Shown: positions 1 to 9,063, numbered from the stretch's first letter. The stretch: 64,000 nucleotides of DNA from Actinomycetota bacterium (GCA_020160915.1 JAIUPK010000004.1:431418-495417); one strand, 5' to 3'. Made by a program: numbers and translations. Notes: generated by a model not told the origin, from the letters alone.

Positions 1-1
1 G

Positions 2-94
2 CGCATCGAACCGATCGCCTCCATGACAGTTGATGAGTTGGCTGCGGCAGTCGGCCCCACCATCCAGCGATACCTCACCGACGACCTCGACTGA
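2..94 (+). CDS. C-terminal end of an unidentified protein (partial)
   Basis: An open frame enters from the left edge and ends at TGA 92-94, giving about 30 residues ending RYLTDDLD. It has the alternating charged and aliphatic composition of a real actinobacterial protein. Too little is visible to name a family. About 90 bases without a gene separate it from the RCC1 gene. Confidence 0.5.
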   Translation, partial: RIEPIASMTVDELAAAVGPTIQRYLTDDLD

Positions 95-186
95 ACATCC
101 CGTTGCACGGGAGCGCGTGCGTCGGTAGTCTCGGTGGCAAAAGTTTCAGCAGTGCGTGAAACTGGCGTCCTCACGAGAAAACCCGC

Positions 187-1755
187 ATGCGCAGAACCCG
201 GCCTCTCCCCTGGTCGCGATGGCTTTCCGCCATCGTGCTCGCTGCTGCGTTCGCGCTACCGGCGGCAGGTCCCGCATCGGCGGCAACGGACTCGACGGAC
301 TTCTTCGTGTGGGGGTACAACGCCCACGGGGGGCTCGGGCTCGGCGGCGCAGCGCAGTCGGGACATCCGCTCGCCCTGACGCTCCCGGTAGGCGTCGCAA
401 GCATCGCGGTGGGCGCGGACCACATGTTCGAGCTCGACGAGGACGGGCACCTCTGGGCTTGGGGAGGCAACACGAGTGGGCAGCTCGGCGACGGAACCAC
501 GACCGACCGCCGTGATCGGGTTGCGGTCAGCTTCCCGGACGGAACTCGAATCGTTCAGGTCAGCGCGTATCAGGATCATGTCCTCGCGCTCGACACCGAC
601 GGCACCGTGTGGTCGTGGGGTCGCGGTCATCGTGGTCAGCTCGGTGACGGAGCCACGTCGGATCGGAGCGCCCCCGCTCAGCTGTCCCTCGGCGTCACTG
701 TGGTGTCGGTGACCGCCGGCCAGGAGCAGAGCTTCGCCGTCACTGCCGACGGAGACGTGCTCGCCTGGGGTGCCAATGATCGGGGCCAGCTCGGTGACGG
801 CACGACGGGCGATCGCTCTGATCCCGTACTCATCGCGCTGCCCGGGTCGCCCACGGTGACGGCCATCGCGGCCGGAACGGCGTTCACCGCGGCTCTCACC
901 AGCGACGGGCGGGTGTTCCTGTGGGGTGCGCAGGAACTCACGGGCACGCCCGGCACCACTGCACCCGTCGAGGTTGGTGACTTCGCGGGCACCCGGATCG
1001 TCGCACTTGCTGCGGGCGATTACCACCTACTCGCGCTCGACGACACCGGTGAGGTCTGGGCGTGGGGCGACGACACGTACGGTCAACTCGGTACTCCGGG
1101 CAGCAGCTCCAGTACTCCGGCCCGTGTGGATCTCCCGCCCACCGACAGCATTGCCGCCGCCGGCGCATTCTCCCTCGCCCTGCTCTCCGACGGCACAGTG
1201 CAATCGTGGGGGCGCAACCGTTTCGGGCAACTCGGGGATGACACGACCACCGACCGCGACGCCCCCGCGCCGGTGACGGCACTCGCCGGTGCGGAGGTCA
1301 CGTCTGTCGCCGCCGGCCGGGATTCGGTCGCAGTGATGGTGGACCAGGGGCCGCTGGCCACGCTCACGCTGTCCCCATCTAACGCGACCGTCGCACCGGG
1401 AGTTCCCCAAAGCTACGAGGTGCGCGGGCGCGACGCCTTCGGCAACGACCTCGGGCTCGTGAGCGACGCGACCCTGGCGATCCAGGGCGGCACCTGCTCG
1501 GCGTCGGCGTGCCGCTCGGAAGCGCCGGGACGGCACACCGTGTCTGCGACCTCCGGCTCGGTCGTCGGGGTGGCACTGCTCGTCGTATCGGCGTCGGGCG
1601 GTGGCGGCGGGGACAACGGTGGCGGCGACGAACCGGGCGGCATTCTCGGTCTCACGGGACTCAGCGTTGTCGGGCTCGTGGCCGCGATAGTAATCCTGCT
1701 CGCATCCGGTCTGCTCGCCGTGGTGCTGGGCCGACGCCCACGGAGGAGGCACTGA
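187..1755 (+). CDS. Secreted RCC1-repeat beta-propeller protein with C-terminal membrane anchor
   Basis: The 522-residue product starts with a Sec-type signal peptide (basic MRRTR, hydrophobic stretch, cleavage near ASAA). It then carries about seven RCC1 repeats, recognisable by WGxNxxGQLGDGT-like motifs over roughly residues 35-390, enough for one seven-bladed propeller. An Ig-like or Big-type stretch follows (about 395-470), then a Gly-rich linker, one transmembrane helix and a basic tail, so the propeller is probably displayed outside the membrane. Bacterial RCC1 proteins are generally scaffolds without a known reaction. The stop overlaps the start of the next gene by one base, so the two are probably co-translated. 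The specific function is unknown. Confidence 0.85.
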   Translation: MRRTRPLPWSRWLSAIVLAAAFALPAAGPASAATDSTDFFVWGYNAHGGLGLGGAAQSGHPLALTLPVGVASIAVGADHMFELDEDGHLWAWGGNTSGQLGDGTTTDRRDRVAVSFPDGTRIVQVSAYQDHVLALDTDGTVWSWGRGHRGQLGDGATSDRSAPAQLSLGVTVVSVTAGQEQSFAVTADGDVLAWGANDRGQLGDGTTGDRSDPVLIALPGSPTVTAIAAGTAFTAALTSDGRVFLWGAQELTGTPGTTAPVEVGDFAGTRIVALAAGDYHLLALDDTGEVWAWGDDTYGQLGTPGSSSSTPARVDLPPTDSIAAAGAFSLALLSDGTVQSWGRNRFGQLGDDTTTDRDAPAPVTALAGAEVTSVAAGRDSVAVMVDQGPLATLTLSPSNATVAPGVPQSYEVRGRDAFGNDLGLVSDATLAIQGGTCSASACRSEAPGRHTVSATSGSVVGVALLVVSASGGGGGDNGGGDEPGGILGLTGLSVVGLVAAIVILLASGLLAVVLGRRPRRRH

Positions 1756-4700
1756 TGATCGATCGTCGCACCTTCCTGCAGGGGAGCCTCTCGGCCGCAG
1801 TCATCGCCGCCCTGGCCGAGGGCGGGGCCTTCGCGGCCCAACCCGGCGCAGCCTTCGGCCCCGCGGCGGTGCGGGCGCTCAACCCTGCCCCGCCCGGCTC
1901 GCGCACACCGTACTCGCTCACGACGAGCTCTGTGCTGAGCGAGGACTACTTCATGACGGCCTCGGTGCCGATCGACCCGACGGCGGACTCGGTGGGGCCC
2001 TTCGTGAACCTCAATGGAGACGTCGAGGCGCTCGTGGTCTCCGGCGGCATCCTCTCGCACCTTGCGCGAGACAGCACGCAGCCGTCGGGATGGTCGTTCG
2101 GGGCGGTTCCCGGCATGCCCGGAAACACGCTGCCCGCCGGAAGCATGGTTGCGGCCGTGTGGGACACCGTCTCATTTCCGCTGCCGGTGCTGATGGCGAT
2201 CGTGGTACCTCCGCCACAGCCGAACGCTGCCCCGTTCTCCTACGTCGTGAGCTTCGATTCAGTCAACGGCTGGCAGTGTCAGGTCGACACCAGCACTGTC
2301 ACGTCCGCGTCCGTCGTGTCCCTCCGAGCCATGCATGCCCAGGACGGGTCGGGCTACATCTACGCGGTCGGTGACGACGGGGTGATCAGCGCCTGGGGCG
2401 GGGAGATTGCACCCGGCGGGCCGCTCATCACCCAGTTCCAAGGCCAGATCACGGATGCCCTGCTCCTGTACGGCGGACTATCCGCGGCGCCCAACCTGGG
2501 TGTGCTAGGACTGAACACCGACGGCAACGCGTACTGGTACCCGTGGAACGGAACCTCCTATGGAGCCGGCGTCAATCAGGGGGCGGCGACCGAGCTCATC
2601 TGGGCGGGGTTCGGCTCCACCCCGAACGGTCCCGACTTCGTCTTCCGCTTCGGCTCGATCCTCGAGGGGTTCATCGCCTTCGAATCGGTCCTAGGCGACC
2701 TCACCGCCCCCGACGTGCAGGAGGCCGTGGTGTGGAGCGAGGCCGCCCAGCCATCCTTCGCGGTGCTCGCCGAGGGCGCGATCATCATCCTCTCGGGCCT
2801 CGACGGGCTTAGCGTCACACCGGGAGTGACGATCGAGACCGGGTTCGCCGCCATGTACGGGATCTCCGATGTCGCCACCCTGCCGACCCTCTTCCTCGTG
2901 GACAGTGCGTTCGGCCTGCTCAGCGTGCTCACCAAGGATGCTGCGACGTCGGCTTGGTCGCTCACTCCCGTGATGCTGCCGAGCAGCGAGGCACTGGACA
3001 TCACGAACTGGCGCACTCAGCTCACGGTGCTCGACGTCAACGGGGCACCTGTCTCCGGGGTCGAGGTGTCAGTGTCCGCCGACAGCACCGTCGGCGTCTG
3101 GCAGGCCAGCGGCAACGTCGTCCTCGGCCCCACGACTCCGCAGACCTTCACCACTGACCAGCACGGCATGGTCACGCTGGCCCTGGCCGCACTCGACCTG
3201 CAGCCGCCCGCGATCACCGCGCAGGTCAGCGGCGGCAGCGCGACCTCCTACACGCCGGGTGCCGACGTTCACGCGTTCCTCGGAGGCACTGCGCCTCTGA
3301 ACGGGATGCCCGCGATCACTCCTACCGACCCCTCGGCACTGCTCGGCAACGGTCCCGACGGCCAACCCCTGACCAACCTCAGCGGTACAGCACCGGCTGC
3401 CGCCGTCGCGAGCGCGTTGAACCAGACCATGGTCGCTGCCAATGGCCCTCCGCCCCAGACGGGCGACATCCAGTCGTACAAGCTCGACCTGACGGGAGCC
3501 GATCCCGTCTACTCGTCGTCCCAGGATCCGAACTCGCCCTCGACGGCACCCGACGTCGTCTATCTCACCCCCACCGGCAGCGCGGGCGCGTGGTGGGACA
3601 AGGTCAAGGCCGACTTCCACTCAGTGGAGCACGCGATCCGCAAGGACGTGATCGCCGTCGAGCAGTACACCGCGAAGTGGGTCGCGGCGACCGAGAACGC
3701 CGCTGCGGCCTGGGTGATCACCCTCGGTGTCGCGGTCACCGACGACCTCAAGGACATCGCGGTCTTCGTCATCGATTCGCTGGAGAGCGCGATCACGGCG
3801 ATCCACGGAGTGTTCAATGCCATCGCCCTCGATGTCGATCGCGCCATCCAGTGGCTGCGGATGGCGCTGTCCGACCTGTTCCAGGAGGTCGAGAGCAACA
3901 CGCAGGTGCTCCTCGGCTGGCTGGGCCAGCTGCCGGCGACGCTGGCTGGGCTGCTTCCGCACATCCCGGATCTCACCAACGGATACTTCATCGCCAAGGA
4001 ATCCGACATCACCAACCGGCTGGATTCGGTGTTCACGACGACCCAGGGCAGCGGATGGACGCTCGACAACGTCTCGGGCTCATCCACCGGCGAACTCGGG
4101 GCTTTCGATCCGGCATCGATCCTCACCGACGTGCGCCATAACTGGCTCCTCGACAAGATCGTGCACGCCTTCGACGAGGCACTGCAACCGGGGGGCACGG
4201 ATGCCGCGCTCGGGTCGGTGGCGTCCGATCTCATCGACGCCGTGACCGCGCTCGTCACGCTCATCGGCGAGATCGCTGACGACATCGCCAACACCATCTA
4301 CGGCGCACTCTCGAACGCCTCGGACCTCAAGACCATGGGCATGTCGATCCTCGTCGAGATGCTGGAGAAGATCACCGCCAATGTGCTGACCTTCGCCGAC
4401 ACCGTGATCGCCAAGCTGCTCGACGCCGTGAATGCGGCCATCACGAGCTTCGCGAACGTGCTGACGACGCCGGTGCCCGGACTCACCCTGCTGGCGGCGG
4501 TCCTGAGCAAGTTCGGCGTGCACGTGGACACCTCCGCCGGGCACGTCTACGGCCTGATGATGATGTTCCCGGCGACCCTCGCCCACCGGTTGGCCGAGGA
4601 CGGCGCGCCCCTCTTCCCCAGTTCCGATTCGGCGAGCGCGGCCTCCGTCGATTGGGCCAAGGCACTCGGCTACATGCACGGCACCGCACGGATGCTCCAG

Positions 4701-5252
4701 GGCCTGTCGGATGTCGTCGCCGATGTCTGGGTTCTCTCCGATGGCGAACTCGATACGCGCCCCTTGAAGTGGACCGCCCTCGCCGACGCAATCTGGGGTG
4801 CGGCTCTGCAGACGGTCGTCTGGCCGGGGGCGAAGAATCCGGATGGCACGACCGCGGCACCGTTCAGCACATCCATGGCCGACCCGACGGTAGGCAACCT
4901 GGGTATTTGGAAGTATTCCCTGGGCTTCCTCGGGCCGCTGCTGGGCACGGTGTTCACCCTGGGCGCGTGGAACGGCGCGAAGTCCTACTCGTCGTGGGCG
5001 CCCTACCTCGTGGCAGGCAACTACGCTGCGGCCTTCGGCCTGGGCCTCGCCGCAGAGATCGAGAAGGATGCCTCGGTCACCACGGCCATCATCAGCGCGC
5101 TCGAGGTTCTCCCGCGAGTCGTGGCGCCCTTGGCGACGCTCGCCCTCAACGAGGACAACGACGGAGCGGCGCTCATCATCAAGATCATCACCGACGCGAT
5201 GGAGACGATCGCCGGCGCCGCGATTGTCGGAGAAGCGATCGTCGCACCGTGA
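1755..5252 (+). CDS. Very large Tat-exported protein of unknown function
   Basis: The start is the ATG overlapping the upstream TGA, which gives 1,165 residues. The N-terminus MIDRRTFLQG fits a twin-arginine signal (RRxFLQ) followed by a hydrophobic stretch and Ala-rich cleavage region. Residues about 50-420 are beta-rich and could form a propeller-like domain with YAVGDDG and WGG turns reminiscent of the RCC1 neighbour. The middle has a Big or Ig-like segment (LTVLDVNGAPVSGVEV). The last 550 residues are mostly amphipathic helices. I do not recognise the family. Tat export suggests that it folds, possibly with a cofactor, before secretion. The gene is coupled to the FAD oxidoreductase by GTGA overlap, so a shared pathway is plausible but unproven. 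Confidence 0.75.
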   Translation: MIDRRTFLQGSLSAAVIAALAEGGAFAAQPGAAFGPAAVRALNPAPPGSRTPYSLTTSSVLSEDYFMTASVPIDPTADSVGPFVNLNGDVEALVVSGGILSHLARDSTQPSGWSFGAVPGMPGNTLPAGSMVAAVWDTVSFPLPVLMAIVVPPPQPNAAPFSYVVSFDSVNGWQCQVDTSTVTSASVVSLRAMHAQDGSGYIYAVGDDGVISAWGGEIAPGGPLITQFQGQITDALLLYGGLSAAPNLGVLGLNTDGNAYWYPWNGTSYGAGVNQGAATELIWAGFGSTPNGPDFVFRFGSILEGFIAFESVLGDLTAPDVQEAVVWSEAAQPSFAVLAEGAIIILSGLDGLSVTPGVTIETGFAAMYGISDVATLPTLFLVDSAFGLLSVLTKDAATSAWSLTPVMLPSSEALDITNWRTQLTVLDVNGAPVSGVEVSVSADSTVGVWQASGNVVLGPTTPQTFTTDQHGMVTLALAALDLQPPAITAQVSGGSATSYTPGADVHAFLGGTAPLNGMPAITPTDPSALLGNGPDGQPLTNLSGTAPAAAVASALNQTMVAANGPPPQTGDIQSYKLDLTGADPVYSSSQDPNSPSTAPDVVYLTPTGSAGAWWDKVKADFHSVEHAIRKDVIAVEQYTAKWVAATENAAAAWVITLGVAVTDDLKDIAVFVIDSLESAITAIHGVFNAIALDVDRAIQWLRMALSDLFQEVESNTQVLLGWLGQLPATLAGLLPHIPDLTNGYFIAKESDITNRLDSVFTTTQGSGWTLDNVSGSSTGELGAFDPASILTDVRHNWLLDKIVHAFDEALQPGGTDAALGSVASDLIDAVTALVTLIGEIADDIANTIYGALSNASDLKTMGMSILVEMLEKITANVLTFADTVIAKLLDAVNAAITSFANVLTTPVPGLTLLAAVLSKFGVHVDTSAGHVYGLMMMFPATLAHRLAEDGAPLFPSSDSASAASVDWAKALGYMHGTARMLQGLSDVVADVWVLSDGELDTRPLKWTALADAIWGAALQTVVWPGAKNPDGTTAAPFSTSMADPTVGNLGIWKYSLGFLGPLLGTVFTLGAWNGAKSYSSWAPYLVAGNYAAAFGLGLAAEIEKDASVTTAIISALEVLPRVVAPLATLALNEDNDGAALIIKIITDAMETIAGAAIVGEAIVAP

Positions 5253-6601
5253 ACGGTTCAGCCCTCGCTTCCGTGCTGCGACAGGCGGGCGTCAGCCGCG
5301 TCCTGCAGCCCGGGGACTCCGGCGCCGACGCAACCCTAGGGGTCTTCGACACGTCGATCGTATTCACGCCTGATGCGATAGTCGCGGCATCCAGCATCGC
5401 TGACGTCGAAGCGACTGTCACCGCCGCGCAGCGCGAGAGCGTGCCGCTGCTCGCCGTCGGAACCGGTCACGGGCTGCTAGGCAACGTCTCGGAAGGGATC
5501 GTGCTGGCGACCCGAGAGCTCGCGTCGGTCACCGTCGACGTAGATGCCCGTACGGCACGAGTGACGGCCGGGGCCACCTGGACCGACGTGCTCGATGCCA
5601 CCACACCGCACGGCCTCGCGGGCCTGTGCGGCTCGGCGCCCGGGGTCGGGGTCATCTCGTACCTGCTCGGCGGAGGGCTGGGCCCCATCGCACGCGAGTA
5701 CGGTTTCTCGGCCGATCACGTGCGATCGCTGGAGGTCGTGACACCGGCACACGGCGCACTGACGGTGTCCGCCGAGCAGCATCCCGAGCTGTTCTGGGCG
5801 CTGCGGGGTGGCAAGTCCGGACTGGGAATCGTGGTCGCAGTCACGATCGACCTGCTGCCGATCACCACCTTGTACGGGGGTGGACTCTACTTCGCGGCCG
5901 AGATCGTGCACGACGTTCTGCACGCTGTCGTGGATTGGGCGCCGGGCCTGCCGGAGGCCTCGACCGCGTCCATTGCCCTCCTGCGCCTTCCGCCGGCGCC
6001 GAGCCTGCCTGAGCAGCTCAGGGGAAGATCGGTCGCGCATGTGCGATACGCGTCGACTCAGGATGCTGCGGCGGCCGAGGCCGAACTCGCACCCATCCGA
6101 CGAATCGCGACACCACTCGTCGACACCACTCGGTCGCTGCCATACAGCGAGATCGGCACCATTCACGGCGACCCCAGCACTCCGATGCCGGTCATGAGCG
6201 GCGGTCTGGCGCTGCAACCCCTCGCGGCCGCGCACGTCGATGCGCTCCTCGACGCTGTCGGTCCCGACCGGGACATCCCTCTGTCCGCTATCGAACTGCG
6301 CGCTCTTGGCGGCGCGCTGGCCCGGCCGGCAGCGGAGCCGAACGCCGTCGGCGGGCGTGATGCCGCGTGGAACCTGTTCGTGTCTGCGGAGCCCCACGGA
6401 GGCACCGACCCTGACGACCGCCGAGCATCCGTGCGCACGGCGATCGGCGCCATGTCTGACGTGCGTGGCCCGGTGAATCTCGTCAACTTCGTCGGCAAGG
6501 CGAACGACAATGCCGAGGTGGATGCCTGCTGGTCTTCCGATCAGGCACGCAGATTGGGGACGGTGCGGGAATCCGCCGACCCTCTGGGAATCCTCAGCTA
6601 G
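5249..6601 (+). CDS. FAD-binding oxidoreductase (PCMH/BBE type)
   Basis: The 450-residue product starts at a GTG overlapping the upstream TGA. The N-terminal half is a PCMH-type FAD domain: the GTGHG motif near residue 70 is where this family often carries the FAD-linked histidine, and GVGVISYLLGGGLG is the characteristic glycine-rich flavin-binding segment. LFWALRGGKSGLGIVV matches the conserved end of the domain. The C-terminus has the short berberine-bridge-enzyme-like end (CWSSDQARRLGTV). Such enzymes oxidise alcohols, sugars or amines, and the substrate here is unknown. There is no signal peptide, so it is probably cytoplasmic. Its stop codon overlaps that of the convergent membrane gene. 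Confidence 0.88.
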   Translation: MNGSALASVLRQAGVSRVLQPGDSGADATLGVFDTSIVFTPDAIVAASSIADVEATVTAAQRESVPLLAVGTGHGLLGNVSEGIVLATRELASVTVDVDARTARVTAGATWTDVLDATTPHGLAGLCGSAPGVGVISYLLGGGLGPIAREYGFSADHVRSLEVVTPAHGALTVSAEQHPELFWALRGGKSGLGIVVAVTIDLLPITTLYGGGLYFAAEIVHDVLHAVVDWAPGLPEASTASIALLRLPPAPSLPEQLRGRSVAHVRYASTQDAAAAEAELAPIRRIATPLVDTTRSLPYSEIGTIHGDPSTPMPVMSGGLALQPLAAAHVDALLDAVGPDRDIPLSAIELRALGGALARPAAEPNAVGGRDAAWNLFVSAEPHGGTDPDDRRASVRTAIGAMSDVRGPVNLVNFVGKANDNAEVDACWSSDQARRLGTVRESADPLGILS

Positions 6602-6966
6602 AGGAACAGAGCGACAAGAAGTGCGCCGAAGATCAGCACAAAGATCGCGGGCGTGACGAATTTCACAATCCATAACCAGCGAGCGGACGCAGCGATTCTG
6701 CCTCCGACGACCGATGCCTCGGCGCTGCTGAGCTCGCGTCCCGCCGCTTGCGCTTCGCTCGCCGCTGAGTACTGGGCGACAGCGCCGAGCACACCCGACG
6801 CCAGAAGGATTCCCGCTGCGGCGAAGCGTACCGCGAGATCGGCATCGGCCAGCCCGAGAATCATCAGCAGTATCGAGAACCCGAGCAGCGCGGTCGGAGC
6901 GAGCTGCGAGAGGATCAGGTCGCGGCGAGCGCGATTCCAGACCGCGATGAGTTCTGTCTCCGACAC
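6598..6966 (-). CDS. Small integral membrane protein
   Basis: The start GTG at 6966 is preceded by a good GGGGAGGG ribosome site and gives 122 residues. Earlier starts in this frame lie inside the phage attachment sequence and are rejected. There are three predicted membrane segments: LLGFSILLMILGLADADL, FAAAGILLASGVLGAVA and FVTPAIFVLIFGALLVALFL. In the uninterrupted host this gene lies directly downstream of tRNA-Val. The family is not recognised. Confidence 0.75.
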   Translation of the reverse strand: MSETELIAVWNRARRDLILSQLAPTALLGFSILLMILGLADADLAVRFAAAGILLASGVLGAVAQYSAASEAQAAGRELSSAEASVVGGRIAASARWLWIVKFVTPAIFVLIFGALLVALFL

Positions 6967-6984
6967 GATCGTCCCTCCCCGTCC

Positions 6985-7024
6985 CGTGGGCCCTACCGGG
7001 CTCGAACCGATGACATCCACGGTG
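6985..7024 (+). repeat. attL: left 40-bp attachment core
   Basis: The 40 bases from CGTGGGCC to CCACGGTG are identical to 44,824-44,863, and the flanking bases differ on both sides. On the minus strand the sequence reads as the T-arm, the 3' acceptor strand and part of the anticodon stem of tRNA-Val. The copy here is only a tRNA 3' fragment, while the complete tRNA lies at the right end. Confidence 0.96.
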
Positions 7025-7091
7025 GAATAGAGCAGGTTGACATCCCCGGCGAGCACCTCGCGCCGGTCACCCCGATCCGAAAGGCAGTCGC

Positions 7092-7268
7092 ATGATCGAC
7101 ACCGTTGTCCTCGATGGCATCACCTACAACCGCGCCCCTGAGTACGACCCGATGGTGGCCTACGCCGAGACCGCCGACGACGGGGTGGTCTTCATCTGCG
7201 CGCCCGACTGCGAAGCGATCTTTGTGGACGGACTCGCCTACGTGCCCCCGCCCGGCGACGACGACTGA
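7092..7268 (+). CDS. Small acidic phage protein between attP and int
   Basis: The 58-residue product starts MIDTVVLDGITYN and ends PPPGDDD, with two cysteines (ICAPDC). In the integrated form it stands alone next to attL. If the phage ends are joined, the ATG overlaps the TGA of the phage form of the repressor gene (ATGA), so in free phage DNA the two would be translationally coupled. The family is not recognised. An excisionase or Int-accessory role is conceivable from position only. Confidence 0.6.
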   Translation: MIDTVVLDGITYNRAPEYDPMVAYAETADDGVVFICAPDCEAIFVDGLAYVPPPGDDD

Positions 7269-7505
7269 ATCGATCGAGTGGGCGGTGGCACTAACACTTC
7301 CTCACGAATCGGACGTTGACAATTCCCCAGAACTCGGCATGTCGCCCCGCCTCCTAGGAATGGCAAGCTCCCCGGCATGAACAATCCTCGCCCCACCAGC
7401 ATGAGCACAACCGGTGATGTGCGCTATACGAACATCACCCCGATCACGGCCCTGTCCGAAACGAGAGCGCGCGGGTTAGCCTCACCTCCCCACGACGGAG
7501 GATCA

Positions 7506-8381
7506 ATGACGACCCACGCGCTCGACGGCTTCGCCACGCACCAAAGAGGCCAAGGCTTGGCTGTGACCACGATCCGGAACCGAGCCAGCATCCTCCGCAC
7601 CCTCGAGCGGACCATCGAAGTTCCCCTGCTCGAGATGAACGTGACGCACCTGCGCAGCTACCTCGGACGCGAGAGCGACCGGCCCGCTGGCATCAGCGCG
7701 GGCACGAGGCGCACCGAGCGCGGCGCAATGGTCGCGTTCTACACCTTCGCCCACGAGGAAGGCTGGTGCCCGGAGAACCCCACACAGCGGCTCGCCGCCG
7801 TCAGCGCCCCCAAGGGCGAACCGCGCCCCTTCACCATCGAACAGGTCGACGCGATGCTCAACTCCGGCGCCTACCGACGCACCCGCGCCATGATCCTCCT
7901 CGGCTACTACCAGGGCTTTCGCGTCTCCCAGATCGCACGCGTCCACGGCCACGACATCGACGTCGACAGTGGCATCATCCGCACCATCGGCAAAGGCTCC
8001 AAGCACGGGCTGCTGCCCCTGCACCCCGTCATCGCAGCACTAGCCGCCACCATGCCCCGCGACGGCTACTGGTTCCCCGCCCGGTCAGGACGCACCGGCC
8101 ACGTCTCCGGCGCAGCAGTCACCAACCTCATCACGAATGCGAAGTACCGCGCCGGCATCACCGACCCGAAGCTCACGCCGCACTCCCTCCGCCACGGCTT
8201 CGCCACCGACCTCGTCGAGGGCGGAGTCGACATCATCGTCGTGCAGAAGCTACTCATGCACGAGTCCCTCGCCACCACGCAGATCTACAGCGGGGTGAGC
8301 GAGCGACGCAAACGGGAGGGCATCCGCACCCTGCCCGAGCGCGACCTGGTGCCCCACTCCGGACGCGGACTCGCAGCCTGA
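7506..8381 (+). CDS. int: Tyrosine-family phage integrase
   Basis: This enzyme integrates and excises the phage at tRNA-Val. The start ATG at 7506 has a GGAGG site at ideal spacing, giving 291 residues. The longer frame from 7377 lacks such support. An N-terminal SAM-like DNA-binding domain covers about residues 1-95. The catalytic domain shows R139 (GYYQGFR), K163 (GKGSKHG), H226 and R229 (HSLRHG), H252 (LLMHES) and nucleophile Y261 (TTQIYSG). The last residues are SGRGLAA, resembling an ssrA-type degradation tag. The gene lies just inside attL. In the circular phage it would be downstream of the HTH repressor gene. Confidence 0.95.
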   Translation: MTTHALDGFATHQRGQGLAVTTIRNRASILRTLERTIEVPLLEMNVTHLRSYLGRESDRPAGISAGTRRTERGAMVAFYTFAHEEGWCPENPTQRLAAVSAPKGEPRPFTIEQVDAMLNSGAYRRTRAMILLGYYQGFRVSQIARVHGHDIDVDSGIIRTIGKGSKHGLLPLHPVIAALAATMPRDGYWFPARSGRTGHVSGAAVTNLITNAKYRAGITDPKLTPHSLRHGFATDLVEGGVDIIVVQKLLMHESLATTQIYSGVSERRKREGIRTLPERDLVPHSGRGLAA

Positions 8382-8448
8382 TGCTCGCGCCCGACCACTA
8401 CCCGCCGCTACGATGAGCGAAACTCCCGATCTGGAAGGAACCCGAGCA

Positions 8449-8601
8449 ATGGGCGACGGTCTGAACGTCAAGAACGAGGTCACCTACGTCCGCCAGCAGA
8501 AGGGGCACAGCATCATCCTGCACCTGCTCCTCGGCGTGTTCGTGCTCTGGATCAACGTCATCTTCATCTCAGCCTCGAAGAACCACTACTGGCACGCGTA
8601 G
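8449..8601 (+). CDS. Small single-pass membrane protein
   Basis: The 50-residue frame from ATG 8449 has GAAGGA about ten bases upstream. An in-frame ATG at 8413 would add 12 residues. It has a charged N-terminus (VKNEVTYVRQQKGH), one hydrophobic helix (IILHLLLGVFVLWINVIFI) and a short tail NHYWHA. From memory, similar small proteins occur near integrases of actinomycete phages and elements. The function is unknown. Confidence 0.6.
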   Translation: MGDGLNVKNEVTYVRQQKGHSIILHLLLGVFVLWINVIFISASKNHYWHA

Positions 8602-8700
8602 CGCGCGACGCGTTGCGTCTACCGGCGAGCACGACGCGTCGCTCGAGCGCAGCCCGACGCGTCGCGTAGCGCCGGCCCTCCGATACGCGTCGATCTTGGC
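8600..8700. repeat. Palindrome-rich repeat, copy A (GACGCGTC / GCTCGAGC blocks)
   Basis: This non-coding stretch contains several GACGCGTC-like 8-bp palindromes and one CTCGAG palindrome. The block GACGCGTCGCTCGAGCGC recurs at about 19,490 and 39,158, and ACCGGCGAGCACGACGCGTC recurs in inverted orientation at about 19,545-19,565. It could fold into strong hairpins. The role is unknown. Confidence 0.6.
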
Positions 8701-8826
8701 CGTGAGCGACGGATGTCGGGCCCGCGGGGTACGATCCTGAGAAGCCTCCGGCGAGCTCACGAACCTGAGCGTCCGGAGGCCCCCCAGAACTCGCGCGAGG
8801 CCGGTCGCCCATCCAGAGGAGACCGG

Positions 8827-9054
8827 ATGCCCCGCCGCGGCCCCTACGATGCCCCTCGCCCCGCCGATCGAACCCTGCGCGTCTGGTCGAACGGAAGCGA
8901 CCTCACCGACCAGGATCCTCGCTCGTGGCCGTGGCCATACTCCGACTGGTACGCGCGCGGGTGGCGGCCCCTCGAGGGACCGAACTCGGCAGGCGCACTC
9001 CCCGGCGGTCGCCCACCCGCCGGCCTCCACGGCACCCACGACTTCACCGGGTAA
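8827..9054 (+). CDS. Hypothetical phage protein (75 aa)
   Basis: The frame starts at ATG 8827 with AGAGGAG upstream. The product is rich in Pro, Gly and Trp (DPRSWPWPYSDWYARGW) and ends GTHDFTG, with no recognisable domain. It is the last plus-strand gene before the convergent lysis genes and is followed at once by a strong hairpin. Confidence 0.5.
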   Translation: MPRRGPYDAPRPADRTLRVWSNGSDLTDQDPRSWPWPYSDWYARGWRPLEGPNSAGALPGGRPPAGLHGTHDFTG

Positions 9055-9063
9055 CGACGAATC

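Noticed and set aside
6967-7056. N-terminal extension of the membrane protein through attL
   Set aside because: The added residues are encoded by the tRNA fragment and phage DNA, and GTG 6966 has the ribosome site.
7377-7505. Longer integrase start at 7377
   Set aside because: The extra 43 residues lack family resemblance, and ATG 7506 has a GGAGG at ideal distance.
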